Below, in pieces: positions 43,701 through 56,861 of a stretch of DNA of 64,000 nucleotides. Made by a program: the position numbers and the translations under genes. The notes beneath the pieces are model-generated. The model made no database searches. It worked only from the letters and a program-made list of their open reading frames with translations, and was not told where the DNA came from. The stretch lies in contig CAIXBB010000038.1 in assembly GCA_903917565.1 (NCBI GenBank), positions 186,001-250,000 on the forward strand, read 5' to 3'. The stretch comes from an uncultured cyanobacterium (lineage in GTDB: Bacteria; Cyanobacteriota; Cyanobacteriia; PCC-6307; Cyanobiaceae). Numbering within the stretch: the stretch's first letter is position 1; every line of letters starts with the position of its first letter.

Positions 43701-44082
43701 TCTGGTTGACGATCACCCGCTCGGCGCCGTTGATGATGAAGGTTCCGCGCTCGGTCATCAGGGGGAGCTCCCCGATGAAGACCTCCTGCTCCTTGATCTC
43801 ACCGGTCTCCTTGTTGACCAGACGGCAGGTGACATACATCTGAGAAGCGAAGGTCGCATCGCGACGCTTGGCCTCTTCGACGTCGTGGCGGGGGCGTTTC
43901 AGGCGATACTGATCGCCGATGAAATGCAGTTCCAGCTTGCCGGTGTAGTCGGTGATCGGAGAGAAGCTGTCCAGCTCTTCGATCAGGCCCTTCTCCAGGA
44001 ACCATTTGAAGCTCGCCCTCTGTACCTCCACGAGATCGGGAAGGTAAGTGACGGTCTTGGCGACCTGGATCGCGCTGCTCAT
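40792..44082 (-). CDS. rpoB: RNA polymerase beta subunit
   Basis: 1096 aa from the ATG at 44082 ([20 protein letters not shown]). The standard RpoB pattern is seen, including the rifampicin-region segment [20 protein letters not shown], the [15 protein letters not shown] element and the C-terminal [19 protein letters not shown]. The frame upstream to 44178 is Arg/Ser-rich and disregarded. It is first in rpoB-rpoC1-rpoC2-hli; the 256-bp leader contains tandem repeats. Confidence 0.98.
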   Translation of the reverse strand: MSSAIQVAKTVTYLPDLVEVQRASFKWFLEKGLIEELDSFSPITDYTGKLELHFIGDQYRLKRPRHDVEEAKRRDATFASQMYVTCRLVNKETGEIKEQEVFIGELPLMTERGTFIINGAERVIVNQIVRSPGVYFKDEQDKNGRKTFNASLIPNRGAWLKFETDKNDLLHVRVDKTRKINAHVLMRAIGLSDNDVLDKLRHPEYYQKSIEASNEEGISSEDQALLELYKKLRPGEPPSVSGGQQLLHSRFFDPKRYDLGRVGRYKINKKLRLTIPDAVRTLTAEDVLSTIDYLINLELDVGGACLDDIDHLGNRRVRSVGELLQNQVRVGLNRLERIIKERMTVGETESLTPAQLVNPKPLVAAVKEFFGSSQLSQFMDQTNPLAELTHKRRISALGPGGLTRERAGFAVRDIHPSHYGRICPIETPEGPNAGLIGSLATHARVNEYGFIETPFWRVENGIVLKQGDPLYLSADLEDECRVAPGDVPTDATGRITVDLVPVRYRQDFEKVPPEQVDYVQLSPVQVISVATSLIPFLEHDDANRALMGSNMQRQAVPLLRPERPLVGTGLETQVARDSGMVPITKVNGTVSFVDATAIVIRDDQGRDHTHFLQKYQRSNQDTCLNQRPIVRQGDPVIAGQVLANGSACEGGEIALGQNVLIAYMPWEGYNYEDAILVSDRLVQDDLYTSVHIEKYEIEARQTKLGPEEITREIPNVAEESLGHLDEMGIIRIGAYVESGDILVGKVTPKGESDQPPEEKLLRAIFGEKARDVRDNSLRVPSTERGRVVDVRIYTREQGDELPPGANMVVRVYVAQRRKIQVGDKMAGRHGNKGIISRILPREDMPYLPDGTPIDIVLNPLGVPSRMNVGQVFECLMGWAASHLDCRVKVVPFDEMYGPEKSKQTVQAYLEEAAKLPGKDWVYDPTNPGKIQLIDGRSGEPFDQPVTVGYAHILKLVHLVDDKIHARSTGPYSLVTQQPLGGKAQQGGQRLGEMEVWALEAYGAAYTLQELLTVKSDDMQGRNEALNAIVKGKPIPRPGTPESFKVLMRELQSLGLDIAVYTDAGEEVDLMQDVNPRRSTPSRPTYESLGVADYDDD

Positions 44083-44338
44083 GCGGTGAACCTGCAGGAA
44101 CGGTGGTAGTAGGGCGGACCTGGACGGGGAAAGACGATCGCTGCGAGACCTGCCTGGGGGAACCCGGTGACGGGCCATGCCAACAGGCGCCTAGCTTTGG
44201 CGTCCGCCCATGGGAATGGAACGAACGATCCAGCTGAAGCGCTTAAAGGGCTCGCTGCGATATTGCCGACTCGGTTGCCGACTCAATGGATGCCGTCGTG
44301 GACAAAAGGAGCGCTTCCGCTTCCAGGCCAATAAGACA
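44083..44338 (-). promoter_or_regulatory. tatD-rpoB intergenic region, probable rpoB promoter/leader
   Basis: 256 bp without a gene. Read on the reverse strand it leads from the tatD stop to the rpoB ATG. It contains a perfect direct repeat (44263-44284) and A/T-richer sequence near 44300-44338. A possible promoter pair TTGAGT / AATATC with 17-bp spacing is weak. A promoter separate from rpsT-tatD is likely because a terminator-like T-run is not evident. Confidence 0.5.
44263..44284 (+). repeat. Tandem 10-bp direct repeat in the rpoB leader
   Basis: TTGCCGACTC occurs at 44263-44272 and again at 44275-44284, two bases apart, so the period is 12 bp. It lies about 180-200 bp upstream of the rpoB start. 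A tandem protein-binding site is one reading; a chance duplication is another. Confidence 0.5.
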
Positions 44339-45151
44339 TCATACAACCTGGAGGGGCAGCCCAAACAGACGGGTGGCGTTCTCCGTGGTTGCCAACGCCA
44401 CCTGCTCAAGCGTCTCCCCCCGAAGGTCGGCCACCCTGGCTGCGACAGCTGCCACGTAGGCGGGCTCATTGCGCTTGCCCCGGCGGGGCACCGGCGCCAG
44501 GAAGGGGCAGTCGGTTTCGACGAGATAGCGGTCCGCCGGCACCAGGCGGGCACAGGCGTGGATCGACTCGGCCTTGGCGAAGGTGACCGTGCCGCTGAAG
44601 CTGATGAACAGGCCAAGGTCAAGGAAGCCTTCCATCTCCTCGGGGGTGCCCCCCCAGCAGTGCATCACCCCACGGGGACAGGCGCCATGTTGCTCACGCC
44701 GGCGCAGCTCGGCGAGCATCGGTTCGGCCGCCTCCCTGCAGTGGATGATCACCGGCAGATCCATGGCCACCGCCAGATCCAGCTGGGGGCCCAGGGCCTC
44801 AAGCTGTTCATCCAGGTTCGTGGCCCGGAACAGATCCAGGCCCAGTTCACCGATGGCCACCACGCGGTCGTCAGCGCGGGCCGCGGCTTCCAGCACCGCG
44901 GCGGTGTCGCTGTGCCAGTGCTGGGTGTCGAGGGGATGAACTCCGACCGCATAACGCAGCTCCGGGAAGCGGTCGGCCAGGGCCCGGATCGCCGGAATCT
45001 CAGCCGGCTCCACGCAGGCATGCACCAGGGCCTTGACCCCTGCCTCACGCCACCGCTGCGACACCGCATCGAGATCCGCCTCAAAATTGCGGAAGACGAT
45101 GTGGCAGTGGCTGTCCACCAGGGATGGAGCGGCCGGGGAGCTGGCGCCCAT
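44339..45151 (-). CDS. tatD: TatD family metal-dependent hydrolase/DNase
   Basis: 270 aa. The TIM-barrel metal site is visible: VDSHCH at the start, GELGLDLF, VIIHCREA, MHCWGG and VETDCPFLAP. Family members are Mg-dependent 3'-5' exonucleases or DNases. It lies 11 bp downstream of rpsT and upstream of rpoB, the rpsT-tatD-rpoB order known in cyanobacteria. Confidence 0.93.
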   Translation of the reverse strand: MGASSPAAPSLVDSHCHIVFRNFEADLDAVSQRWREAGVKALVHACVEPAEIPAIRALADRFPELRYAVGVHPLDTQHWHSDTAAVLEAAARADDRVVAIGELGLDLFRATNLDEQLEALGPQLDLAVAMDLPVIIHCREAAEPMLAELRRREQHGACPRGVMHCWGGTPEEMEGFLDLGLFISFSGTVTFAKAESIHACARLVPADRYLVETDCPFLAPVPRRGKRNEPAYVAAVAARVADLRGETLEQVALATTENATRLFGLPLQVV

Positions 45152-45162
45152 GGGGGTGGTGC

Positions 45163-46939
<1,777 letters not shown>

Positions 46940-46949
46940 GGCGCTGCGA

Positions 46950-47663
46950 TCAACGCCGGGGCAGATCCCGTACCCGGGGCTCGCCGTCGACGATTTCACC
47001 CACCAGCACCTGATCGACCAGGTTCACGAACAGGCCGTTCTCGAGCACGCCGGGGATGTTGTTGATCGTCGCCTCCAGGGCGACGGGGTCGCCGATGCCC
47101 CCCTCGAAGGCCGCGTCCAGCACCAGATTGCCCTGGTCGGTGACGACCGGACCGGCTTTGCGCACGGCCATGCGCAGCGCGACCGAACTGCCCAGGGCCG
47201 TGAGTTCATCCTGCACCTGGCGCCAGGCCCCAGGCAGCACCTCCACCGGCAGCAGGAAACCGAGGTTGAGGCGCTCCACCAGCTTGGTGGCGTCCACCAC
47301 CACCACGAAGCGATCGGCCCGGCGGGCCACCAGCTTCTCCTGCACGTGGCAGGCCCCGCCCCCCTTGATCAGCTGGAAGGAGGGATCCACCTCGTCGGCG
47401 CCGTCGATGGCCAGATCGATACTCTTCACGGCGTTGAGGGCCATCAGCGGGATGCCCAGCTCGCCCGCCAGCACCTCCCCCTGGAAGGAGGTGGTGACGC
47501 CGACGATGCCCGTCAGCTCGCCCTGGAGCAGCTTGTGGCCCAGGGCACGGATCATCAGCGCGGCGGTGGAGCCTGAGCCGAGCCCCACCACCATGCCATC
47601 ACGGATCTGATCCACCGCCGCCGTGGCCACGGCCTCCTTCATGCGGTCCTGAAGATCGGACAT
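46950..47663 (-). CDS. rpiA: Ribose-5-phosphate isomerase A
   Basis: Interconverts ribose-5-P and ribulose-5-P in the pentose phosphate and Calvin cycles. 237 aa. Active-site segments are [22 protein letters not shown] and [12 protein letters not shown]. The gene converges with hisD (10 bp between stops) and is 45 bp upstream of the protease gene on the same strand. Confidence 0.96.
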   Translation of the reverse strand: MSDLQDRMKEAVATAAVDQIRDGMVVGLGSGSTAALMIRALGHKLLQGELTGIVGVTTSFQGEVLAGELGIPLMALNAVKSIDLAIDGADEVDPSFQLIKGGGACHVQEKLVARRADRFVVVVDATKLVERLNLGFLLPVEVLPGAWRQVQDELTALGSSVALRMAVRKAGPVVTDQGNLVLDAAFEGGIGDPVALEATINNIPGVLENGLFVNLVDQVLVGEIVDGEPRVRDLPRR

Positions 47664-47708
47664 CGAGGTCTGCCAGAAATGGGGCAGACCCTAGCAAGGG
47701 AGACCTCC

Positions 47709-49654
<1,946 letters not shown>

Positions 49655-49734
49655 GGGAGACCGCTCCGGCCGGCCCCGGGCAGGACCGCTCGACCTGAAT
49701 CGGCTTAACTTTGCCCCCAGTCCTCCCCGAGGCC

Positions 49735-50019
49735 ATGGCCACGATCCCTCCCGGCACAAGGCAGCGCTGCACCCTCTGCACGGTGGAGATCCAGGGGATG
49801 GCCGGAGGCAACGACCTCGTGCATTTCAGCCAGGGGGCTCCCGGCAGTCGCGCCAAGCTCTGGGCCCGGGTCTGCCAGTTCCTGCGCACGCCTGAGCAGT
49901 GCGGCCAGTGCCTCAACCAGGACCTCAGTCAACGGGGCGAGGTCAGCGCCAACGACTATTACGCGGAAGCGCCGGTCCTGGAGCTGCCAAGTCCCCCGGA
50001 GTCCGATCCTCTAGGGTGA
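49735..50019 (+). CDS. Small Cys-rich protein, possible zinc ribbon
   Basis: 94 aa from the ATG at 49735. Two CxxC pairs, Cys12-Cys15 (RCTLC) and Cys56-Cys59 (QCGQC), with a further Cys47, suggest a zinc-binding knuckle. The C-terminus is acidic and Pro-rich. It precedes the rimP-nusA-infB operon but is separated by a hairpin/T-run candidate terminator. I do not recognise the family; a role in translation is only a guess from location. Confidence 0.6.
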   Translation: MATIPPGTRQRCTLCTVEIQGMAGGNDLVHFSQGAPGSRAKLWARVCQFLRTPEQCGQCLNQDLSQRGEVSANDYYAEAPVLELPSPPESDPLG

Positions 50020-50047
50020 AGGCATGCCCGCCGGGCATCACCCTTTT
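50013..50047 (+). terminator. Probable terminator after the Cys-rich gene
   Basis: AGGGTG (50013-50018) pairs with CACCCT (50039-50044), and inside it ATGCCC (50024-50029) pairs with GGGCAT (50033-50038) across a 3-nt loop, with a 5-nt bulge between the helices. A TTTT run (50044-50047) follows. The hairpin overlaps the stop codon of the Cys-rich gene. Confidence 0.6.
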
Positions 50048-50060
50048 CCCGGATGACGTT

Positions 50061-50075
50061 CCCCCTGACAGGGGG
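50061..50075 (+). repeat. Inverted repeat in the rimP-nusA leader
   Basis: CCCCCTG and CAGGGGG flank a single A at 50061-50075, so a 5-6 bp hairpin can form just after the terminator-like stem at 50013-50047. The following 80 bp lead to the rimP TTG. Leader structures before nusA operons can serve regulation; that role here is speculative. Confidence 0.4.
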
Positions 50076-50158
50076 CCGTTGCTGGTTGGGGGCAGTGAAC
50101 ACTGCAGCGCACGGCGGACCATCCCGCCCGCGGGAGTCCCTCTCCACGCCGCCTGTCC

Positions 50159-50632
50159 TTGCCCCATCCCCTCACCGACGACCTGGAGACGCTGGCCCGG
50201 CCGGTGGTTCAGGAGGCGCACCTGACGGTGCAGTCGGTGGAGGTGCTGGCCCACCGCATCCCCCTCACGGTCGTCGTGCGGGTGCAGAGGGCCGACGGCA
50301 CCGACGTGAACCTCGACGAATGTGCCGCCGTCAGCGGTCCCCTCGCCGAGGTCCTCGAAGCGTCCGGACTGCTGACCATGGCCTATGTGCTGGAGGTGAG
50401 CAGCCCCGGCATCGGGGAGGAGCTCCTCACCGACAGGGATTTCGCCAGCTTCCGTGGCTTTCCTGTGGAGGTGGTGCGCCGGGAGGCCGGCGGAGCGGAG
50501 GTGCGCCGTACCGGCCTCCTGCTGGGCCGGGATGAGCAGGTGGTGCAGCTCAATGAGCGCGGCCGCATCCTGCGCCTACCCCGCGACGAAGTGCTGAGGG
50601 TGCGGCTCAGCGAAGCTCCGCCCGATTCCTGA
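50159..50632 (+). CDS. rimP: Ribosome maturation factor RimP
   Basis: 30S assembly factor. 157 aa starting at TTG 50159 (MPHPLTDDLETLARPVV). Landmarks are VNLDECAAVSGPLAEVLE and VLEVSSPGIGEEL, the RimP N-domain motif; the C-terminal part is a small beta domain. It precedes nusA by 49 bp, the usual rimP-nusA-rnpM-infB order. Confidence 0.93.
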   Translation: MPHPLTDDLETLARPVVQEAHLTVQSVEVLAHRIPLTVVVRVQRADGTDVNLDECAAVSGPLAEVLEASGLLTMAYVLEVSSPGIGEELLTDRDFASFRGFPVEVVRREAGGAEVRRTGLLLGRDEQVVQLNERGRILRLPRDEVLRVRLSEAPPDS

Positions 50633-50681
50633 GCCGCTCCGGCCCCCTTCCCTTTCTTCCTTCCCACCTGCCCCCGAGTTC

Positions 50682-52100
50682 ATGGCCCTGGTTCTGCTCC
50701 CCGGTCTCAACAACCTGATCGAGGACATCAGTGACGAGAAGAAGCTGGCGCCCCAGGTGGTGGAGGCTGCCCTGCGGGAGGCGCTGCTGAAGGGCTACGA
50801 GCGCTACCGCCGCACCCTCTACCTGGGCATCAGCGAGGACCCCTTCGAGGAGGACTTCTTCAGCAACTTCGACGTGGCTCTCGATCTCGAGGAAGAGGGC
50901 TATCGGGTGCTGGCCAGCAAGATCATCGTCGAGGAGGTGGAAAGCGACGACCACCAGATCGCCATCGAAGAGGTGCGCCAGGTGGCCGAAGACGCCCAGA
51001 TCGGCGACACGGTGGTGCTGGACGTGACGCCGGAGAAAGATGATTTCGGCCGGATGGCCGCCGCCACCACCAAGCAGGTGCTGGCCCAGAAGCTGCGGGA
51101 CCAGCAGCGCCGCATGATTCAGGAGGAATTCGCCGACCTGGAGGATCCCGTGCTCACCGCCCGGGTGATCCGTTTCGAGCGCCAGAGCGTGATCATGGCC
51201 GTGAGCAGCGGCCTGGGCCGGCCGGAGGTGGAGGCGGAGCTGCCCCGCCGTGACCAGCTGCCCAACGACAACTACCGCGCCAACGCCACCTTCAAGGTGT
51301 TCCTCAAGGAGGTCAGCGAGGTGCCCCGTCGCGGTCCCCAGCTGTTCGTCTCCCGGGCCAATGCGGGCCTGGTGGTCTACCTGTTCGAGAACGAGGTGCC
51401 CGAGATCCAGGAGGGCTCGGTGCGCATCGTCGCCGTGGCCAGGGAAGCGAATCCCCCCTCCCGCGCCGTCGGCCCGCGCACCAAGGTCGCCGTCGACAGT
51501 GTGGAGCGGGAAGTGGATCCGGTGGGGGCCTGCATCGGCGCCCGTGGCTCCCGCATCCAGCAGGTGGTGAATGAGTTGCGGGGCGAGAAGATCGACGTGA
51601 TCCGCTGGTCTCCGGATCCGGCCCAGTACCTGGCCAACTCCCTCAGCCCAGCGCGGGTGGAGATGGTCCGCCTGGTGGATCCCGAAGGTCACCATGCCCA
51701 TGTGCTCGTGCCCCACGACCAGCTGAGCCTGGCCATCGGCCGGGAGGGTCAGAACGTGCGCCTGGCGGCCCGCCTCACCGGCTGGAAGATCGACATCAAG
51801 AACGCCCAGGAATACGACCAGGTCAGCGAGGACCAGACAGTGGCGACCCTGATCGCCCAGCGCCAGGAGGAGGAGGCCCTGCAGGCCGAAGCCGAGGCCC
51901 GTCTGGAGGCCGAACAGGCCACCCGCGCCGAGGAGGATGCCCGCCTGCGCGAGCTGTACCCCCTGCCGGAGGACGAGGAGTCCTATGGGCTGGAAGAGGG
52001 TCAGGAAGGTGCCCCTACCAACGAGCAGCCAGAAGATCAGACCGAAGACCAGGCCGGGGCCGTCGCCACCGACGAGCTCCCCGGCGAGGACGTCCGGTGA
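50682..52100 (+). CDS. nusA: Transcription termination/antitermination factor NusA
   Basis: 472 aa. The N-terminal RNA polymerase-binding domain, S1 domain (about 130-200), KH1 and KH2 are present, visible in DPVGACIGARGSRIQQVVNEL and LAIGREGQNVRLAARLTGWKIDI. The C-terminus is a long acidic, Glu/Gln-rich tail (about residue 385 onward) in place of the enterobacterial acidic repeats. Its stop overlaps the GTG of rnpM by 4 bp. Confidence 0.96.
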   Translation: MALVLLPGLNNLIEDISDEKKLAPQVVEAALREALLKGYERYRRTLYLGISEDPFEEDFFSNFDVALDLEEEGYRVLASKIIVEEVESDDHQIAIEEVRQVAEDAQIGDTVVLDVTPEKDDFGRMAAATTKQVLAQKLRDQQRRMIQEEFADLEDPVLTARVIRFERQSVIMAVSSGLGRPEVEAELPRRDQLPNDNYRANATFKVFLKEVSEVPRRGPQLFVSRANAGLVVYLFENEVPEIQEGSVRIVAVAREANPPSRAVGPRTKVAVDSVEREVDPVGACIGARGSRIQQVVNELRGEKIDVIRWSPDPAQYLANSLSPARVEMVRLVDPEGHHAHVLVPHDQLSLAIGREGQNVRLAARLTGWKIDIKNAQEYDQVSEDQTVATLIAQRQEEEALQAEAEARLEAEQATRAEEDARLRELYPLPEDEESYGLEEGQEGAPTNEQPEDQTEDQAGAVATDELPGEDVR

Positions 52101-52453
52101 CGTTGCCCGCGAGGCGCCCGGTGCTGCGCCGCTGCGTCTCCTGTCGCCGCCTGTGCGACCGCTCCCAGCTCTGGCGTGTGGTGCGTCAGGCCGACGGGAC
52201 GGTGAGCCTGGATGGGGGCATGGGTCGCTCGGCCTACCTGTGCCCCGAGCCGAGTTGCCTGGAAGAAGCCCGCCGCCGCCGCCGCCTGCAGCGCGGCCTC
52301 CGCTGCGCCGTGAGCGATGCCATCATCGCCAGCCTCGAGGCACGTCTCGAGCGTTCGGCCCCGCAACCTCTGAGGCAAGATGAACCATGGTCGCCACGTG
52401 TGTGCGGCCCCGGGGTCCTTTCGGCCCCACCGTACGGAGACCTTTCTGAATGA
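52097..52453 (+). CDS. rnpM: YlxR/RnpM family RNA-binding protein
   Basis: 118 aa from a GTG that overlaps the nusA stop by 4 bp. The YlxR core is [20 protein letters not shown] followed by [20 protein letters not shown]. In Bacillus, YlxR/RnpM modulates RNase P and transcription. Its stop overlaps the infB start by 4 bp, so nusA, rnpM and infB are translated in tandem. Confidence 0.9.
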   Translation: MTLPARRPVLRRCVSCRRLCDRSQLWRVVRQADGTVSLDGGMGRSAYLCPEPSCLEEARRRRRLQRGLRCAVSDAIIASLEARLERSAPQPLRQDEPWSPRVCGPGVLSAPPYGDLSE

Positions 52454-55400
52454 CCAGCAGCGGCAAAGTGAGAATCTACGAGCTGTCGAAGGACCTGGGC
52501 CTGGACAACAAGGACGTGCTCGATGCCGCCGAAAAGCTCTCCATTGCGGCCAAGAGCCACAGCAGCTCGATCAGTGACGACGAAGCCACTCGCATCCGCT
52601 CGCTGATCGGGGTGAACGTCGGCGGCCCGGCCCCGTCGCGGCCCGAACCTGCGGCGCCCACCCCCCCCGCCAAGGCGATCCTGGCGGTGAAGAAAGCTGC
52701 GCCGGTTCCCGTGGGTGCCCCCAGGGCCAGCGCCCCGCTCGCAGCACCGGCACCCGCCGCCCCGGCCCCACCGGCGAGCCGTCCTCCCGCACCACGGCCC
52801 GCAGCGGCGGCCACCTCCCCCGCCCCCGCCCGGCCCGAACCGCCTGCGGCGCGCCCCAGGCCGCCAGGTGCTCCTGCCCCGTCCCCGGCCCGGCCGAGGC
52901 CGGTGGAAGCCGGCAAGCCGGCCGTTCGTCCGCCCACGATCATGGGCAAACCATCCGCAGCGGCCCCAGCCCCGACGGCCACCCCACCCGGTCCCGGCGG
53001 CCCCTCGCCTCGCCCGGTCCCGGCGGCTCCTGCCCGCTCCGCCTCCGTGGCTCCACCGGCCAAACCCCTGGCGGCGCCGAAGCCCTCCGGTCCGGCCCCG
53101 GTGAATCGCACCTCCCAGCCCCCGGTGCGCGTCGGCTCGCCCCAGCGCCCCCCGGCCCCGGCCCCGGCCCCGGCCCCGGGCAGGCCCGTCCAGGGCGGAA
53201 CGGGCACCACCCCCACACGACCCCCGGCCACCCGGCCCCAGCTCGTCGGCCGACCCCAGCCCGGCCAGGGCGGTGCCACCAGCAGCCGGCCCGCCCCACC
53301 GTCGGCCCGTCCCCAGCGTCCCGGCACCCCCGCGCCGATCCGACCCGGCAGCGCCGGCACCAGGGCCGGCGCCACCCCTGGCCGGCCCGGCCCCACCGCG
53401 CTTGAGCTGGTCGGCAAGCCGATCCGCCGCGATTCGGCGGGTCCCGGCACCACCGCCGCGGGGCGTCCGGCCGCCCCCGGCCGCCCGGGCATCCCGGCTG
53501 GCATGCGCAAGCCGATGGCTCCTGGCGAGCTGATGCAGCTCCAGAAGCCCACTGGGCGTCCCACCGCCCCGCCGCCGCGACGGCCCGACAGGAGCGAGGG
53601 CGGCACCGAAACCGGAGGGGACACCGAGGGCGTGACGCGCCCCGCCGCCACCCCGCCGGCGGCCCCCCGTCGCCCAGGATTCCGCCCGCCCACACCGGCC
53701 GGCACCCGTGCCCCTGGCGCACGGCGGCCCGACTGGGACGACAGCGCCAAGCTCGAAGCCCTGCGCAGCCGCACGCCCCAGAAGCAGCGCCAGAAGGTTC
53801 ACATCATCGGCGAAAACGATGATGCCCTCACCGCCGAAACCGGTGGCTACGCAGGCGAGCAGGAAGCCCTGGTGCTTCAGGCCAGCCTGGCCCGGCCGGC
53901 CAAACCCCGCACCCCCGGCGGCGCCCAGGCCAAACCCACCGTGGCGGTGCGCAAACGCAAGAAAGAGACCACCCGCCAGCGGCAGCGGCGCCGTGCCATG
54001 GAACTCCGGGCGTCCCGCGAAGCCAAGGCCCAGCGTCCCGAGATGCTGATCGTGCCCGAGGGCAATCTCACGGTGCAGGAACTGGCCGACCGACTCGGGG
54101 TGGAGAGCTCCGAGATCATCAAATCCCTCTTCTTCAAGGGGATCATCGCCACCGTCACCCAGACCCTCGATCTGCACACGATCGAGACGGTTTCGGAGGA
54201 GTTCGGTGTGCCCGTGCTCCAGGACGACATCGAAGCCGCGGCCAAGAAGACCGTGGAGATGATCGAGGACAGCGACCTGGCACACCTGATCCGCCGGCCC
54301 CCGGTGGTGACCGTGATGGGTCACGTCGATCACGGCAAGACAAGCCTGCTGGATGCCATCCGCAAGACGCGGGTGGCGGCGGGCGAAGCCGGCGGCATCA
54401 CCCAGCACATCGGCGCCTACCAGGTGGATGTGCCCCACGGTGACGAACACCGCAAGATCACCTTCCTCGACACGCCGGGCCACGAGGCGTTCACGGCCAT
54501 GCGGGCCCGCGGCACCAAGGTCACCGACGTGGCGGTGCTGGTAGTGGCCGCCGACGACGGCGTCCGCCCCCAGACCCTGGAGGCGATCAGCCACGCCCGC
54601 GCCGCCGAGGTGCCGATCGTTGTGGCCATCAACAAGATCGACAAGGAAGGGGCCCAGCCCGAGCGGGTCAAACAGGAGCTCTCTGGCCTCGATCTGGTGG
54701 CCGAGGACTGGGGCGGCACCACCGTGATGGTCCCCGTGAGCGCCATCAAGGGCGAAAACATCGACAAGCTGCTGGAGATGATCCTGCTGGTCACCGAAGT
54801 GGAGGACCTGCAGGCCAACCCCGACCGGATGGCCCGGGGCACGGTGATCGAGGCCCACCTTGACAAGGCCAAGGGTCCGGTGGCCACCCTGCTGATCCAG
54901 AACGGCACCCTCAAGGCCGGTGACGTGCTGGCGGCCGGTCCGATTCTCGGCAAGGTGCGCGCCATGGTCGATGACACCGGCAAACGGGTCAAGCAGGCCG
55001 GCCCCTCCAGCGCCGTGGAAGCCCTCGGGTTCAGCGAGGTGCCCACCGCCGGCGATGAGTTCGAGGTCTACATCGATGAGAAGAGCGCCCGGGCGGTCGT
55101 CGGCGACCGGGCCAACGAGGCCCGGGCCACCCGCCTGGCCCAGCAGATGGCCTCCAGGAGAGTGTCCCTGGCCTCGATGTCGGGCCAGGCCAGCGAAGGC
55201 GAGCTGAAGGAGCTCAACCTCATCCTCAAGGCCGATGTCCAGGGCAGCGTGGAGGCGATCCTCGGATCCCTCGAGCAGCTACCCCAGGAGGAGGTTCAGG
55301 TGCGCGTGCTGCTGTCGGCGCCTGGCGAGATCACCGAAACCGATGTGGATCTGGCCGCCGCCTCAGGCGCCGTGATCGTGGGCTTCAACACCTCGATGGC

Positions 55401-55821
55401 TTCCGGTGCCAAGCGTGCCGCCGATGCCACCGGCGTGGACGTGCGCGATTACGACGTCATCTACAAGCTCCTGGAGGACATCCAGATGGCCATGGAGGGC
55501 CTGCTGGAGCCGGAGCTGGTGGAGGAGAACCTGGGCGAGGCGGAAGTGCGGGCCGTGTTCACCATTGGCAAGAGCGCCGTGGCCGGTTGCTATGTCACCA
55601 ACGGCAAGCTGCAGCGCAACTGCCGCATCCGCGTGCACCGCGGCAAGGAGCTCGTCTACGAAGGCGATCTCGATTCGCTGCGTCGCAACAAGGACGACGT
55701 CAAGGAGGTGGCCACCGGCTTCGAGTGCGGCCTCGGCTGCGATCGGTTCACCGGCTGGCAGGAGCGGGATAGGGTCGAGGCCTTCAAGCTGGTCACCCAG
55801 CGCCGGACCCTCAGCACCTGA
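52450..55821 (+). CDS. infB: Translation initiation factor IF-2
   Basis: 1123 aa, long for the family because residues about 60-410 form a Pro/Ala/Arg/Gly-rich disordered N-terminal region. The G domain begins about residue 617, with GHVDHGKT (G1, about 624-631), [10 protein letters not shown] (G3) and NKIDKEG (G4). Domains II-IV follow. The start ATG overlaps the rnpM stop. It brings initiator tRNA to the 30S subunit. Confidence 0.97.
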   Translation: MTSSGKVRIYELSKDLGLDNKDVLDAAEKLSIAAKSHSSSISDDEATRIRSLIGVNVGGPAPSRPEPAAPTPPAKAILAVKKAAPVPVGAPRASAPLAAPAPAAPAPPASRPPAPRPAAAATSPAPARPEPPAARPRPPGAPAPSPARPRPVEAGKPAVRPPTIMGKPSAAAPAPTATPPGPGGPSPRPVPAAPARSASVAPPAKPLAAPKPSGPAPVNRTSQPPVRVGSPQRPPAPAPAPAPGRPVQGGTGTTPTRPPATRPQLVGRPQPGQGGATSSRPAPPSARPQRPGTPAPIRPGSAGTRAGATPGRPGPTALELVGKPIRRDSAGPGTTAAGRPAAPGRPGIPAGMRKPMAPGELMQLQKPTGRPTAPPPRRPDRSEGGTETGGDTEGVTRPAATPPAAPRRPGFRPPTPAGTRAPGARRPDWDDSAKLEALRSRTPQKQRQKVHIIGENDDALTAETGGYAGEQEALVLQASLARPAKPRTPGGAQAKPTVAVRKRKKETTRQRQRRRAMELRASREAKAQRPEMLIVPEGNLTVQELADRLGVESSEIIKSLFFKGIIATVTQTLDLHTIETVSEEFGVPVLQDDIEAAAKKTVEMIEDSDLAHLIRRPPVVTVMGHVDHGKTSLLDAIRKTRVAAGEAGGITQHIGAYQVDVPHGDEHRKITFLDTPGHEAFTAMRARGTKVTDVAVLVVAADDGVRPQTLEAISHARAAEVPIVVAINKIDKEGAQPERVKQELSGLDLVAEDWGGTTVMVPVSAIKGENIDKLLEMILLVTEVEDLQANPDRMARGTVIEAHLDKAKGPVATLLIQNGTLKAGDVLAAGPILGKVRAMVDDTGKRVKQAGPSSAVEALGFSEVPTAGDEFEVYIDEKSARAVVGDRANEARATRLAQQMASRRVSLASMSGQASEGELKELNLILKADVQGSVEAILGSLEQLPQEEVQVRVLLSAPGEITETDVDLAAASGAVIVGFNTSMASGAKRAADATGVDVRDYDVIYKLLEDIQMAMEGLLEPELVEENLGEAEVRAVFTIGKSAVAGCYVTNGKLQRNCRIRVHRGKELVYEGDLDSLRRNKDDVKEVATGFECGLGCDRFTGWQERDRVEAFKLVTQRRTLST

Positions 55822-55825
55822 TCCC

Positions 55826-56503
55826 GTGACGCCCCGCAGCGAGCCGCTGCTCTGGCTTCAGCTGATTGCCGTCGGGGTGTTGCCGCTGGAGGCCCTGCTG
55901 CTGTTGCTCTTGCTCGCCGGCAGCGACCCCGGCCCCCTGCCGGGGCTGGAGAGACTGCTCTGCTGGGCCATCGGCGCCCTGGCGCCGTCCCTGCTTCTGG
56001 TGCGTCGCCCCGCCGACGTCTGGTCGTTGCTGCTGCTGCAGACCCCCCTGCGAGCTCGTAGGGAGCTGCAGCGCCGGCTCAGTCGCCTCCAGGCCACCCC
56101 AGCTCTGGCGCTGGCCACGGCAGGCGGTGCCGCCCTCGGCCTTCCCCTGCTGTGGTGGATCGACCGCCAGGCGGCCGTGGCCTCCCCCTTCTCGCCCTTC
56201 GCCTCCTCCCCGCGCCTGGTGGCCCTGCTGCTGGCGGCGGTGCTGCTGGCGGTGATGCTGTGGCAGTGGCAACAGCTGATCCAGTCCCTCTGGCTGCTCA
56301 GTCGCAACGCCGAGACCGTGGCCAGCACCCCGCCGCTCACCCTGGCGGAACTGGAGCAGCAACGTCTCTGCCTGGGCCTGCCACTGCTGCTACTGGAGCC
56401 CCTGAAGCTGCCGGAGCCCTCAGCCGTTGAGCCGGTTGCGGTCGAGCCAGAGCAGCCCACCGAAGAGGCCAAGGGCTCCGATCTGGATCAGCAGGTCCCC
56501 TGA
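55826..56503 (+). CDS. Multi-span membrane protein with low-complexity acidic tail
   Basis: 225 aa from the GTG at 55826, four bases after the infB stop. Hydrophobic segments at about 9-32, 40-60, 95-110 and 130-155 give roughly four spans. The C-terminal 50 residues are Pro/Glu-rich (LPEPSAVEPVAVEPEQP). It matches the description of the cyanobacterial family named low-complexity tail membrane protein, recalled rather than looked up. The tail-coding region overlaps the converging DUF3493 gene by 84 bp. Function unknown. Confidence 0.7.
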   Translation: MTPRSEPLLWLQLIAVGVLPLEALLLLLLLAGSDPGPLPGLERLLCWAIGALAPSLLLVRRPADVWSLLLLQTPLRARRELQRRLSRLQATPALALATAGGAALGLPLLWWIDRQAAVASPFSPFASSPRLVALLLAAVLLAVMLWQWQQLIQSLWLLSRNAETVASTPPLTLAELEQQRLCLGLPLLLLEPLKLPEPSAVEPVAVEPEQPTEEAKGSDLDQQVP

Positions 56504-56677
56504 GGCCACCTCCGAGCCGGCCGAGGCACGCATCACCATGGTCGCCAGCCCCAGCCCGGCGGAGGCCACAAGAGCGAACCACAGCGCCCGCCGCAGCCCC
56601 CGCCAGGGGGTCCTGGCCTCTTGCAGCAGACGCTGGCGTAGCTCAGGATCCAGGGATCTCTTCGGGTCAGATCCCAT
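56420..56677 (-). CDS. DUF3493 family membrane protein
   Basis: 85 aa from the ATG at 56677. RQRLLQEARTPWRGLRRALW leads into the first span (FALVASAGLGLATMVM), and IQIGALGLFGGLLWLDRNR is the second; this matches the DUF3493 pattern. The family occurs in cyanobacteria and plants with unclear role. Its 3' end lies inside the tail-coding region of the preceding gene on the other strand (84-bp overlap). Confidence 0.8.
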   Translation of the reverse strand: MGSDPKRSLDPELRQRLLQEARTPWRGLRRALWFALVASAGLGLATMVMRASAGSEVASGDLLIQIGALGLFGGLLWLDRNRLNG

Positions 56678-56729
56678 GGAATGGCGCGCAGCGGGGGTCG
56701 ATCCGGTGAATGCTAATTTCTTGGCCGAT

Positions 56730-56801
<72 letters not shown>

Positions 56802-56861
56802 TCTCCGCTCACCCCCCTCGATCGGTTTCCGTGCGGCTCAGTCGCTGGCGATACTGGAGCC

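Noticed and set aside
41596-44109. 837-codon open frame opposite rpoB
   Set aside because: Antisense shadow of rpoB, with a repetitive His/Val/Leu/Gly composition and no domain.
53140-53185. Short tandem CCGGCC-type repeats, considered as a CRISPR-like or mobile repeat
   Set aside because: They encode the Pro/Ala run of IF-2 in frame; there are no spacers or palindromic repeat units.
52234-54858. 874-codon reverse-strand frame opposite rnpM/infB
   Set aside because: Gly/Arg/Ala-rich mirror of the low-complexity IF-2 N-terminus.
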